64,000 nucleotides of DNA from assembly GCA_963843275.1 (NCBI GenBank), contig CAWJJM010000010.1:310001-374000 (forward strand), given 5' to 3'. Below are positions 45,558 through 54,808 of this stretch, in pieces. The stretch is from CAWJJM01 sp963843275. GTDB lineage: Bacteria > Acidobacteriota > Thermoanaerobaculia > Multivoradales > JBCCEF01. The notes below the pieces were generated by a model. It was not told where the DNA came from. It saw only the letters and a program-made list of their open reading frames with translations, and made no database searches. Both the position numbers and the translations under genes were made by a program. Each line of letters begins with the position of its first letter. Within the stretch, counting starts at the first letter, position 1.

Positions 45558-47787
45558 ATGGCGTCCCCACCCCCCGCCCTCGACCTCGAGCGCTTCCTCA
45601 ACCCGGCGCAGGTGGAGGCCGCCACCCACGGCACCGGGCCGCAGCTCGTGCTCGCCGGGGCCGGCTCGGGCAAGACGCGGGTGATCACCTACCGCATCGC
45701 CTGGCTGGTCGAGGAGCAGGGGATCGACCCGGCGGAGATCACCGCGGTCACCTTCACCAACAAGGCCGCCGCGGAGATGCGCGAACGGGTCGAGGAGCTG
45801 CTGGGCCTCTAGCCGCTGGCCACCTTCGTCGGCACCTTCCACCGCTGGGCGCTGATCGCCGCTGCGTCGCTACGGCGAGCGGGTCGGGCTGCGCCGCGAC
45901 TTCGCCATCCTCGACAGCGACGACCAGCTCGACCTGGTCAAGCGGGCGCTCGAGGCCGAAGGGCTGTCGGAGAAGGCGTTCCCCCCGCGCAGCGTGCTCT
46001 GGCGGCGATCAGCGGCGCCAAGAACCGCCTGCTCGACCCCGACGCCTTCGCGGCGCAGGCCGACGACTACTTCTCGCGCAAGGTCGCCGGCGTCTACCGC
46101 CGCTACCAGGGCCAGCTCGCAGCGCGCCTCGGGGATCGACTTCGACGACATGATCGGCCTCGCGGTGCGGCTGCTGCAGCGCGACGAGACGGTGCGCGAC
46201 CGGTTGCGCGGCCGCGCCCGCTAGCTGCTGGTCGACGAGTTCCAGGACACCAACCACGCCCAGCTCGAGCTGGTCGCCAGCTCGCGGGCGGCGACGGCAA
46301 CCTGACCGCGGTGGGCGACGAGGACCAGGGGATCTACCGCTGGCGCGGCGCCGAGCTCGACAACATCCTGCGCTTCGAGGACAGCTTCCCGGATGCCACC
46401 GTGCGCAAGCTGGAGCGCAACTACCGCTCGACCCAGAACATCCTCGACGCCTCCGGCGAGCTGGTCGCCCACAACAGCGGCCGCCGGGGCAAGCGGCTGT
46501 GGACCGAGCGCGGCGCCGGCGAGCCGCTCGAGCTCTACCGGGCCGGCGACGAGGGCGAGGAGGCGCGCTGGGTGGTGGAGACGCCTGCAGGGGCTGCGCG
46601 GCGCCCACCAGCTCGCCGACATGGCGATCCTGGTGCGCACCAACGCGCAGACCCGGGCGCTGGAGGACGAGCTGCTGCGCCAGGAGGTGCCCTACGCGCT
46701 GGTCGGCGGCATGCGCTTCTACGACCGCGCCGAGATCAAGGACGTGGTCGCCTACCTGCGGGTGCTGCGCAACCCGCGCGACGAGATCTCGCTGCGGCGG
46801 ATCCTCAACCAGCCGCCGCGCGGCATCGGCGCGCACCACCCTGGAGCAGCTCTTCGCGGAGGCGGCCCGGCGCGGCCACCCGGTGTGGGACCTGCTCGCC
46901 CAGGACGAGCTGGGCCACCTCTCGCCGCGCGCGGCGCGCGCCCTGGCCGCCTTCCGCGACCTGATCGTGGGGCTGCAGGCGGCCGCCGAGGAGCTGCCGC
47001 TGCCGGCGCTGCTCGACCGCCTGCTCGAAGCCACCGGCTACGGCGACCTCTACGACGCCCAGGACGCCGGACGGGCTAGGCGCGGCTCGAGAACATCCGC
47101 GAGTTCCTCTCGGCCGCCCAGGAGTTCACCGAGGCGCGCTCCGCGAACGCCGACGACGACGACCTGCTGACCGCGTTCCTCGACCACGTGGCGCTGGTCG
47201 CCGACATCGACGCGTGGGAGTCGGACCGCGGCGTCTCGGTGATGACCCTGCACAGCGCCAAGGGCCTGGAGTTCTCGGTGGTGGCGGTGGCCGGCCTCGA
47301 GGACGGGCTGCTGCCGCACTTCAACGCCCAGGGGGCGCGCGAGGACGTCGAGGAGGAGCGGCGCCTGCTCTACGTCGGGATGACCCGCGCCAAGGAGCGC
47401 CTGCTGCTGTCGTGCTGCCGCCGCCGGCGCATCGCCGGCCGCTTCCAGGACCAGATGGAGTCGCCGTTCCTGGCCGAGATCCCGGCCGCGCTGGTCGACG
47501 CCAGCCAGAGCCCGACGCTCTTCGACACCCGCGGCGCCGGCGTCTACGACTTCTTCGGCCGCCGCCCGGCCGGCGCCGGTGCCGGCCACCGCGTCGCCCC
47601 CTTCCTCGAGCCCGCCGCCTCCGGCCCGGGACCCCGGCGCGGCAGCCGGGTGCGCCACCCGACGATGGGCGAGGGCGTGGTGCTGGAGCTCGAGGGCGAG
47701 GGCGACCAGCTCAAGATCACCGTCTTCTTCAAGAAGGCCGGCAAGAAGAAGATGATCGCCCGCTACGCCAGTCTCGAGATCCTCTGA
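45558..47787 (+). pseudogene. UvrD/PcrA/Rep superfamily DNA helicase, disrupted by nine lesions
   Basis: A full superfamily 1A helicase of about 740 aa can be read by switching frames. Walker A GAGSGKTRVITYRIAWLV, AVTFTNKAAAEM, LLVDEFQDTNHAQ, VGDEDQGIYRWRGA, the RNYRSTQNIL motif, VSVMTLHSAKGLEF and LYVGMTRAKERLLL are intact. Lesions: TAG at 45810 and at 46222, and single-base shifts near 45864 (+1), 45999 (-1), 46123 (+1), 46274 (-1), 46585 (+1), 46840 (+1) and 47076 (-1). The sum is +1, matching the total length. Protein similarity between lesions is undamaged and flanking genes are clean, so sequencing or assembly error is as likely as true decay. Confidence 0.85.
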
Positions 47788-47904
47788 CAGCGGGACCTGG
47801 AGCGATGGCGGCGCCGGCCGTCCCTCGGCATCGTCGCGACCCGAGAGGTCGCCGCGGCCCGTCCGAGCGAGCAGCGACGCGGCGGAGGCCCCCGCATCCG
47901 GCGT

Positions 47905-48438
47905 CTAGCCGCGCAGGCGGGCGTAGAGGTAGTTGTCGACCCGGCGGCCGTGCAGGCGGAAGTAGCGGCGCAGGCGGCCCTCGCGGGCGAAGCCGTTCTT
48001 CTCCAGCACCCGCTGCGAGCCCACGTTGTCCACCGCGCAACGCGCCTCGATGCGCTCCAGGCCGGTGCGGGCGAAGAGGTCCTCGACCAGCTCGCCGAGG
48101 GCGCGGGTCATCAGGCCGCGGCCGTGCCAGGCGGTGGTCAGGGCGTAGCCGACCTCGGCCAGGCCGTGCTCCCAGTTGCTGACCACCAGGGTGATCCAGC
48201 CGGCCGGCTCGTCGTCGACCTCGACGATCCACTGGAACTTCTCGCCGCGGCCGCGGTAGAGGTCGGCGAGGCGCTGGCCGGCGACGTCGGCGCGGAGCTG
48301 CGAGACGGTGAGCTCGTTGAGGGGCTGGAAGCGGCGGACGCTGGGCTCGGCGCGCCAGCGGCGCAGCAGGTCGGCGTCGCGCGGTACGGCGGCGCGGAGC
48401 GACACGCGGTGGGGAGCATCTGCCCGGGCGACGGCCAT
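47905..48438 (-). CDS. GNAT acetyltransferase (RimJ/RimL-like), 177 aa
   Basis: Acetyl-CoA-dependent N-acetyltransferase. RAAVPRDADLLRRWRAEPSV, IVEVDDEPAGWITLVV, EVGYALTTAWHGRGLMTRAL (acetyl-CoA loop) and LERIEARCAVDNVGSQRVLEKNGF fit the RimJ/RimL group that acetylates protein N-termini or small molecules. ATG 48438, with TACAAT 12 nt upstream. Divergent from truA. Confidence 0.85.
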   Translation of the reverse strand: MAVARADAPHRVSLRAAVPRDADLLRRWRAEPSVRRFQPLNELTVSQLRADVAGQRLADLYRGRGEKFQWIVEVDDEPAGWITLVVSNWEHGLAEVGYALTTAWHGRGLMTRALGELVEDLFARTGLERIEARCAVDNVGSQRVLEKNGFAREGRLRRYFRLHGRRVDNYLYARLRG

Positions 48439-48507
48439 GGGAAGGCGGCTATTGTAGCGGAGCGGCACCGGCGGCCGTGGGGCGCGCCGGCGGCGCCGGA
48501 GATCGCC

Positions 48508-49269
48508 ATGACCCACCGACTCACCGTCTCCTACCGCGGCACCGACTTCGCCGGCTGGCAGCGTCAGCCGCGCGGCCGCACCGTCCAGGCCACGCTCGAG
48601 GAGGCGCTCGCCGACCTGCTCGGGACGGCGGTGCGGGTGACCGGCGCCGGCCGCACCGACGCCGGGGTGCACGCCCGCGGGCTGGCGGCGCACCTGGAGG
48701 TGCCCCGTCCCTTCCCCTGCTCGGGCCTCGTCCACGGCGCCAACCAGCGCCTGCCCGACGACGTCCGGGTGCTCGCGGCGGACGCGATGCCCGCCGGGTT
48801 CCACGCCCGCAAGCACGCCGCCGGCAAGGACTACGCCTATCACCTGGTGCGGGCGCGGGTGCTCTCGCCCCTCGACGCGCCGTTCGCGGTGGCGGCGGCG
48901 GAGCCGCTCGACCTCGCCGCGATGGCGGCGGCGGCGGACCGGCTCCACGGCCGCCACGACTTCACCGCCTTCGCCCTCGCCGGCGGGGCGCACCGGCAGC
49001 CCTGGCGCACCGTCACCGGCGCGGCCTGGGAGGAGGACGGCGAGCGCCTGGTGTTCCGGGTGTCCGGCGACGGCTTCTTGCGCGGCATGGTGCGCTCGCT
49101 GGTCGGGACGCTGCTCGAGGTGGGGCGCGGCCGGCGCGACCCGGAGGGCTTCGCCGACCTCCTCCGCGGGCGTCCGCGCGGGGCCGCGGGGCCCACCGCG
49201 CCGGCGCGCGGACTGGTGCTCGAACGGGTCCACTACCCGCCCGAATGGGCCCCCGTCCCAGAGGGCTGA
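48508..49269 (+). CDS. truA: tRNA pseudouridine synthase A, 253 aa
   Basis: Makes pseudouridine at tRNA positions 38-40. The catalytic Asp is in GAGRTDAGVHARG, and YRGTDFAGWQRQP, GANQRLPDDVRV and FLRGMVRSLVGTLLEVGRG are conserved blocks. Length is normal. TATTGT (48450-48455) is a possible -10 box, giving a 45-nt leader. Confidence 0.92.
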   Translation: MTHRLTVSYRGTDFAGWQRQPRGRTVQATLEEALADLLGTAVRVTGAGRTDAGVHARGLAAHLEVPRPFPCSGLVHGANQRLPDDVRVLAADAMPAGFHARKHAAGKDYAYHLVRARVLSPLDAPFAVAAAEPLDLAAMAAAADRLHGRHDFTAFALAGGAHRQPWRTVTGAAWEEDGERLVFRVSGDGFLRGMVRSLVGTLLEVGRGRRDPEGFADLLRGRPRGAAGPTAPARGLVLERVHYPPEWAPVPEG

Positions 49270-49342
49270 GGCCCGCGTTCCCGCCCTCCCCTGTGGTAGT
49301 TTCGGCCCCGATCCGGCTCCCGCCGCCCGCCGTCGCCCGCCG

Positions 49343-50155
49343 ATGCCCGACCTCTCCCAGCTCGCCGCTCCCGGTTCGCCGGAGGAGCTGTCGGTCCGCC
49401 GTCTCGACCTCGCGCGACTGCCCCGCCACGTGGCCGTGATCATGGACGGCAACGGGCGCTGGGCGCGCCGCCGCGGCCGCCCGCGGGTGGAGGGCCACCG
49501 GGCCGGGGTGGCCGCGGTGCGCGACACCGTCGAGGCGGCCGGGCACCTGGGGATCGGCACCCTGACGCTGTACGCCTTCTCGCAGGAGAACTGGAAGCGG
49601 CCGCGCTTCGAGGTGTGGACGCTGATGAACCTGCTCAAGGAGTACGTGCGGCGCGACCTCGAGCAGCTCGTCGCCAACGGCGTGCACCTGGGCCTGCTGG
49701 GGCGCTGGCGGGAGCTCGACCCGAGCGTCGTCGCCGAGCTCGAGCGGGCCCTCGACGCCACGCGCGACGGTGACCGATTGCAGCTCAACATCGCGCTCAA
49801 CTACTCGGCCCGCGGCGAGCTCGTCGACGCCTGCCGCCGGCTGGTGGCCGCCGGCGTCGGGCCGGAGGCCGTCGACGAGGCGGCCATCGCCTCCCGGCTC
49901 GACACCGCCGGACAGCCCGACCCCGACCTGCTGATCCGGACCTCCGGGGAGCTGCGGGTGTCGAACTTCCTCCTCTGGCAGCTCGCCTACACGGAGATCT
50001 GGGTCACCGACACCCTGTGGCCCGACTTCCGGCGCGGCGAGCTCTTCGCGGCGCTGCTCGACTACCAGGGGCGGGAGCGGCGCTTCGGCGACGTGGCGCC
50101 GCCGGAGGCCCTGCCCCCCGCCCGGCTCCCCGCCGCCCGCGGGCAGCGCGGCTGA
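49343..50155 (+). CDS. uppS: Undecaprenyl diphosphate synthase (cis-prenyltransferase), 270 aa
   Basis: Makes the C55 lipid carrier for cell-wall synthesis. HVAVIMDGNGRWARRRG holds the catalytic Asp and P-loop-like site, LTLYAFSQENWKRP follows and LLIRTSGELRVSNFLLWQLAYTEI is the terminal block. It is followed after 11 bp by cdsA, the usual order. A Pro/Ala-rich C-terminal tail is extra. Confidence 0.92.
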   Translation: MPDLSQLAAPGSPEELSVRRLDLARLPRHVAVIMDGNGRWARRRGRPRVEGHRAGVAAVRDTVEAAGHLGIGTLTLYAFSQENWKRPRFEVWTLMNLLKEYVRRDLEQLVANGVHLGLLGRWRELDPSVVAELERALDATRDGDRLQLNIALNYSARGELVDACRRLVAAGVGPEAVDEAAIASRLDTAGQPDPDLLIRTSGELRVSNFLLWQLAYTEIWVTDTLWPDFRRGELFAALLDYQGRERRFGDVAPPEALPPARLPAARGQRG

Positions 50156-50166
50156 TCCCGCCGTCG

Positions 50167-50997
50167 ATGCAGCGCCTCGTCACCGCCGCCGTCGCCTCCC
50201 CCCTGTTGTTGGCGGCGGTGTTCCTGCTGCCCCCGCCCTGGTTCCTCGGCGTGGTCCTGCTGGTGGTCGACTGGGCGGTCCTCGAGTACGTGCGCATCGT
50301 CGAGCCGGCGGCTCCGGGGGCGCCGTTGCGCTCGCTGCTGGTGCTGGTGCCGCTCGCCTCGCTCGGCCTGCTCGCCGCCACCGCGCCGCGCACCGTCCCC
50401 CCCGAGGTGGCCGACCTGCGGCTGTTCACCGTCCTGCTCGCCCTGACCGTGGGGCTGGGCTGGCTGGTGCTCTTCGGACGCACCCCGGTGCGCGAGGCCC
50501 TGCCGGCTCTCGGGGCGTTCGCCTTCGCCCTGCCCTACTTCAGTCTGGCGGCGATGGCGATCGCGCGGTTGCAGCAGATCGATCCGTGGCTGCTGCTGCT
50601 CGGCCTCGCCATCGTCTTCCTCGGCGACACCGGCGCCTACTACCTCGGCAGCCGCTTCGGACGCCATCGGCTGGCGCCGGTGGTGTCGCCGAAGAAGAGT
50701 TGGGAGGGCGCGGTGGCGGGGCTGGTCACCAGCGTCGCCGCCGCCGCCGTCTGGGGCTGGATCCGCCTCGGGGAGGTGCCGCCGGTGGTGCTCGGCCTGG
50801 CGGCCGCCGTGGCGGTGGTGGCGCAGACCGGCGACCTGATCGAGTCGATGCTCAAGCGCGGCTCCGGGGTCAAGGACTCCGGGCGCGCCCTGCCCGGCCA
50901 CGGCGGCATGCTCGACCGCCTCGACGCCGCCTTCTTCGCCCTGCCGGTGCTGCTGTTCGCGCTGTGGTGGCTGGGGCCGGAGACCCTGATGCCCTGA
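50167..50997 (+). CDS. cdsA: Phosphatidate cytidylyltransferase, 276 aa
   Basis: Makes CDP-diacylglycerol at the inner membrane. About eight membrane helices; the family end-block is present: SPKKSWEGAVAG and QTGDLIESMLKRGSGVKDSGRALPGHGGMLDRLDA. In many bacteria dxr separates cdsA from rseP; here rseP comes after 97 bp with no dxr. Confidence 0.92.
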   Translation: MQRLVTAAVASPLLLAAVFLLPPPWFLGVVLLVVDWAVLEYVRIVEPAAPGAPLRSLLVLVPLASLGLLAATAPRTVPPEVADLRLFTVLLALTVGLGWLVLFGRTPVREALPALGAFAFALPYFSLAAMAIARLQQIDPWLLLLGLAIVFLGDTGAYYLGSRFGRHRLAPVVSPKKSWEGAVAGLVTSVAAAAVWGWIRLGEVPPVVLGLAAAVAVVAQTGDLIESMLKRGSGVKDSGRALPGHGGMLDRLDAAFFALPVLLFALWWLGPETLMP

Positions 50998-51094
50998 CCC
51001 GTGGGCGGGGCGGGAATCGCGACCGGCGGGAGGGCGTTGCGAACACTTGACGCCGGCCGCCGGCGCCACACCCCCGCCCACCACCCGAGACACC

Positions 51095-52432
51095 ATGGCT
51101 GATCTCCTCCACTCCGCGACCGGCATCCTCACCAACCTCGTCGCCTTCGCCTTCGCGCTGGGCGTGATCATCAGCGTCCACGAGGCGGGGCACCTGTTGG
51201 TCGCCAAGTGGTTCGACGTGCGGGTGCACGCCTTCTCGATCGGCTTCGGGCCGCGGATCTGGGGCTTCCAGCGCGGCGAGACCGAGTACAGGCTGTCGCT
51301 GGTGCCGTTGGGCGGCTACGTCAAGCTGGGCGGCGAGCAGCCGGACGAGGCCACCGGCGACCCCCGCGAGTTCGTCGCCAAGCCGCGCTGGCAGCGCATC
51401 CTCGTCTACCTCGCCGGGCCGGCGATGAACGTGCTGCTGGCGATCCTGCTCATCGCCGTCGTCTTCATGGTCGGCGCGTCGATCCCCAACCTCGACGTGC
51501 CGCCGGTGATCGGAGCGGTGGTCGAGGGCTCGGCCGCCGCCGCCGCGGGCGTGGCGGCCGGCGACCGGATCGTCGCGGTCGACGGCGACGAGGCGCACAC
51601 CTGGGACGACGTGTCGCTGACCCTGATGACCGCGGTCGACCGGCCGGTGACGCTGACCCTGGTGCGCGGCGACCGGAGGTTCGAGACCACGGTCACGCCG
51701 CGCAAGGTCGAGGGCGAGAATATCGGCGACCTCGCCGGGATCGTCCCCAAGCTGCTGCCCACCGTGACCACCGTCGAGCCCGACTCGCCGGCCGCCGCCG
51801 CCGGTCTCCAGTCCGGCGACGAGATCCGCACCGTCGACGGCAAGCCCGTCCCCTCGACCGAGGACTTCGTCGACTACGTGTCGGCGCGCGCCGGCCGCGA
51901 GATCGTGCTGCAGGTGGTGCGCGGCGCCCGCACCCTGACCGTGTCGGTGGTGCCGCGGCAGACCGAGGGCGGCGGCCGCATCGGGGTCGGCCTGGGCCTG
52001 TTCCAGCGCTACGGCTTCTTCGACGCCTTCGTCGAGAGCGCCCGCTACAACTGGAACGTCGTCGAGCAGACCTTCGCGGTGCTGGGGAAGATCTTCAGCC
52101 GCCAGGTGTCGGCGCGCAACGCGCTGGCCGGGCCCATCGAGATCGCGGCCTACAGCGGCGCGGCGGTGCGGGTGGGCTTCCGCTATCTGCTGCACCTGAT
52201 GGGCTTCATCTCGATCTCGATCGCCATCGTCAACCTGCTCCCCGTCCCCGTCCTCGACGGCGGCCAGATCGGCATCCTGCTCGTCGAGTCGACGATGCGG
52301 CGCGACCTGTCGCTGCGCCTCAAGGAGCTCATCTCCCAGGTCGGCTTCGTCCTCATCATGCTGCTGATGCTCACCGTCATCTACTTCGACCTGAGCAAGA
52401 ACCTGCCGCCGGGCCTGCTGCCCGGCTCCTGA
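51095..52432 (+). CDS. rseP: Site-2 zinc metalloprotease RseP, 445 aa
   Basis: Intramembrane protease that frees an extracytoplasmic sigma factor by cleaving its anti-sigma factor. The HEAGH zinc motif is near residue 30, two PDZ domains follow (IGAVVEGSAAAAAGVAAGD and VTTVEPDSPAAAAGLQSGDE), and the third zinc ligand is in NLLPVPVLDGG. Four membrane helices expected. ATG 51095 is chosen over TTG 51047. No anti-sigma factor is seen nearby. Confidence 0.92.
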   Translation: MADLLHSATGILTNLVAFAFALGVIISVHEAGHLLVAKWFDVRVHAFSIGFGPRIWGFQRGETEYRLSLVPLGGYVKLGGEQPDEATGDPREFVAKPRWQRILVYLAGPAMNVLLAILLIAVVFMVGASIPNLDVPPVIGAVVEGSAAAAAGVAAGDRIVAVDGDEAHTWDDVSLTLMTAVDRPVTLTLVRGDRRFETTVTPRKVEGENIGDLAGIVPKLLPTVTTVEPDSPAAAAGLQSGDEIRTVDGKPVPSTEDFVDYVSARAGREIVLQVVRGARTLTVSVVPRQTEGGGRIGVGLGLFQRYGFFDAFVESARYNWNVVEQTFAVLGKIFSRQVSARNALAGPIEIAAYSGAAVRVGFRYLLHLMGFISISIAIVNLLPVPVLDGGQIGILLVESTMRRDLSLRLKELISQVGFVLIMLLMLTVIYFDLSKNLPPGLLPGS

Positions 52433-52446
52433 CGGCGATCCTCCGG

Positions 52447-53322
52447 GTGCCCGCCCCGCGCCGGCCTCCTCTGGGGGCCCACGTCTCGGTGGCCGGCGGC
52501 GTCTCCAACGCTCTCGACCGGGGCGCGGCGCTGGGCTGCGACGCGATCCAGATCTTCGTCAAGAACGCCAACCGCTGGCAGGCCCCGCCGCTCGCCGACG
52601 AGGAGGCGGATCGTTTCCGCGCCGGCCGCACCGCCCGCGGGCTGGGACCCGCGGTCGCGCACGCCAGCTACCTGATCAACCTGGGGGCCACCGACGAGCG
52701 GGTGCTGGAGCGTTCCGAGCGCGCTCTGGGCGAGGAGCTCGAGCGCTGCGAGCGCCTCGGGCTCGACGCCCTGGTGCTGCACCCGGGCGCGCACCTCGGC
52801 ACCGGGGTCGAGGCCGGGGTCGAGCGGGTGGCGGCGGCGCTCGACCGGGTGCTCGCCGCCCGGCCCGGCCGCACCCGCCTGCTGCTCGAGAACACCGCCG
52901 GCCAGGGGACGGTCCTCGGCCACCGGCTCGAGGAGCTGGCGGCGATCCGGGGGCGCCTCGCCGCGGCGGACCGGGTGGGGGTGTGCCTCGACACCTGCCA
53001 CGCCTTCGCCGCCGGCTACGCGGTGCACGAGGCGGCCGGCTACGAGGACTTCGTGGCCGAGGTCGCGGAGGGGGTCGGGCTCGAGCGGGTCGGCTGCTTC
53101 CACCTCAACGACAGCCTGCGCCCGTTCGCCTCGCGGCGCGACCGCCACGAGCACATCGGGGACGGCCACATCGGCCTCGACCTGTTCGCCCGCCTGCTCG
53201 CCGACCCGCGCTTCGCCGCCGTTCCGATGGTGGTCGAGACCGAGTCCGGCGACGACGGGGCCGGCCACCGGCGCGACCTCGAGACGCTGCGCGGGCTGGG
53301 GCCCGGCGGCGCGGGGTGCTAG
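52447..53322 (+). CDS. nfo: Endonuclease IV (AP endonuclease), 291 aa
   Basis: Cuts DNA 5' to abasic sites with three zinc ions. Zinc ligands are visible in order: VAHASYLINLG, LVLHPGAH, LLLENTAGQG, CLDTCHAFAAGY, FHLNDS, HEHIGDGHIG and VVETESGD. Start GTG 52447, 14 bp after rseP, is the first start that includes GAHVSVAGGV. Its stop codon lies inside the -10 box of the next gene. Confidence 0.9.
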   Translation: MPAPRRPPLGAHVSVAGGVSNALDRGAALGCDAIQIFVKNANRWQAPPLADEEADRFRAGRTARGLGPAVAHASYLINLGATDERVLERSERALGEELERCERLGLDALVLHPGAHLGTGVEAGVERVAAALDRVLAARPGRTRLLLENTAGQGTVLGHRLEELAAIRGRLAAADRVGVCLDTCHAFAAGYAVHEAAGYEDFVAEVAEGVGLERVGCFHLNDSLRPFASRRDRHEHIGDGHIGLDLFARLLADPRFAAVPMVVETESGDDGAGHRRDLETLRGLGPGGAGC

Positions 53323-53325
53323 ACT
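53320..53325 (+). promoter_or_regulatory. -10 box TAGACT, leaderless type, for the PASTA-rpe-bamD-cpoB operon
   Basis: TAGACT ends 8 nt before ATG 53334 and shares its TAG with the nfo stop codon. Confidence 0.5.
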
Positions 53326-53333
53326 GACCGCCC

Positions 53334-54137
53334 ATGTCGCCGATCCTCCGCAAAGCACTGCGCTTGCTGGGTTTCGGCGTCTACGCCCTGGCGGCCGCGG
53401 CGCTCTTCGTGGTCAGCGGCTACGCGGCCTTCAACCTCTTCGTGCGCAGCGGGGCGACCCGCGTTCCCGCCCTCGCCGGGCTGGCCCGCGAAGAGGCCCG
53501 GGACCGCCTCGCCGACTCCGGGCTGCGGCTGGAGACCAGCGCCGACAACGGGCGCTGGGACCCCCGGGTCCCGGCGGGCCACGTCCTCGAGCAGGAGCCC
53601 GCCGCCAACACCCTGGTCAAGCGGGGAAGCGCGGTGAGCGCCGTGCTGTCGCTGGGACCGCAGCGGCTGCGTGTCCCCGACCTGGCGGGGCGCTCGCTGC
53701 AGTCGGCCCAGGTGGCGCTGGCGGCCTCCGACCTCACCCTCGGCCGCGCGCTGCGCGTCTTCACCGCCGGCGCGACGGCCGGCACGGTGGTGGGGCAGCA
53801 GCCCTCGGCGGGGGCGCTGGTGCCGCCCTCCGGCGAGGTGGAGCTGTTCCTCGCCCAGCCGGGCTCGGCCACCACCTACGTCATGCCCGACCTGGTCTAC
53901 CGCGACTACGACGACGTGCGCCGTTTCTTCGAGCGCGCCGGCCTGCGGCTGGGGCGCGTGACCTTCGAGATCTACGAGGGGGCCCGCGAGGGCACCATCC
54001 TGCGCCAGTTCCCGCTCGCCGGGCACCCCCTGACCCGCAACGACGCCGTGTCGCTGGTGGTCGCCACTCTGCGGTCCGAGTCCGACGACACCGGCGACGG
54101 CGCCGCGCCGACCCCGCGGCCGGAGGGTATCCCGTGA
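53334..54137 (+). CDS. PASTA-domain membrane protein, 267 aa
   Basis: A single N-terminal helix (GFGVYALAAAALFVVSGYAAF) anchors three PASTA repeats: VPALAGLAREEARDRLADSG, VPDLAGRSLQSAQVALAASD and MPDLVYRDYDDVRRFFERAG. PASTA repeats bind peptidoglycan fragments and usually sit on Ser/Thr kinases or penicillin-binding proteins; here no kinase domain is attached. The stop overlaps rpe (GTGA). Confidence 0.86.
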   Translation: MSPILRKALRLLGFGVYALAAAALFVVSGYAAFNLFVRSGATRVPALAGLAREEARDRLADSGLRLETSADNGRWDPRVPAGHVLEQEPAANTLVKRGSAVSAVLSLGPQRLRVPDLAGRSLQSAQVALAASDLTLGRALRVFTAGATAGTVVGQQPSAGALVPPSGEVELFLAQPGSATTYVMPDLVYRDYDDVRRFFERAGLRLGRVTFEIYEGAREGTILRQFPLAGHPLTRNDAVSLVVATLRSESDDTGDGAAPTPRPEGIP

Positions 54138-54808
54138 AGATCGCCCCGTCCCTGCTCGCCGCCGACCTCGCCGACCTCGCCGGAGCGCTCGCCGTCTGCG
54201 AGGAGGGCGGCGCCGACCTGGTGCACTTCGACGTGATGGACGGCCACTTCGTGCCCAACCTGAGCTTCGGCATCCCGGTGCTGGCGGCGCTGCGCCGCCG
54301 TACCCGGCTGCCGCTCGACGTCCACCTGATGGTCGACGATCCCGGGGCGCTGCTCGACGGGTACCTCGAGGCCGGGGCGGACCGCGTCGCGGTGCACTGG
54401 GAGGCGACCGTGCACCTGGACCGCGTCCTGGCGCGGATCCACGCCGGCGGCGCGCGCGCGGGCGTGGCGGTGAACCCGGCCACCCCGGTCGAGGTGCTGC
54501 GCGACGTGCTGCCCGAGCTCGACTTCGTGCTGCTGATGTCGGTCAACCCGGGCTTCGCCGGCCAGCGCTTCCTCCCCTACGTGCTCGACAAGGCGACGCG
54601 GCTGGCCGAGATGGCCGCGGCGCGGCCGGGGCCGGACGGCCGTCCGGTGGAGATCGAGATGGACGGTGGCGTCGGGCGCGGTAATATCCAGCGCTTGGCG
54701 GCCGCCGGTGTGTCGGTCGCGGTGGCCGGATCCGCCGTCTTCGCCAGCGACGACCCCGTCGCCGCCATCTCCCAGCTGCGCTCCGGCGCCGGAAACGAGT
54801 CCCGATGA
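54134..54808 (+). CDS. rpe: Ribulose-phosphate 3-epimerase, 224 aa
   Basis: Pentose phosphate pathway TIM barrel. The start (GTG 54134) MKIAPSLLAADLADL, VHFDVMDGHFVPNLSFG with metal ligands, DVHLMVDDP, LLMSVNPGFAGQRF and EIEMDGGVGRGNIQRL are all canonical. It is coupled by overlaps on both sides to a PASTA protein and bamD, an arrangement seen in several deltaproteobacterial and acidobacterial genomes. Confidence 0.92.
   Translation: MKIAPSLLAADLADLAGALAVCEEGGADLVHFDVMDGHFVPNLSFGIPVLAALRRRTRLPLDVHLMVDDPGALLDGYLEAGADRVAVHWEATVHLDRVLARIHAGGARAGVAVNPATPVEVLRDVLPELDFVLLMSVNPGFAGQRFLPYVLDKATRLAEMAAARPGPDGRPVEIEMDGGVGRGNIQRLAAAGVSVAVAGSAVFASDDPVAAISQLRSGAGNESR

Noticed and set aside
45810..47078. 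TAG read as an amino acid or programmed frameshifting in the helicase gene
   Set aside because: TAG ends other genes here (queE, argS, nfo, the LysM gene), and seven shifts of both signs without slippery sites do not fit a programmed event.
45478..47790. Mobile element insertion as cause of helicase damage
   Set aside because: The lesions are single-base changes without inserted sequence or target duplication.
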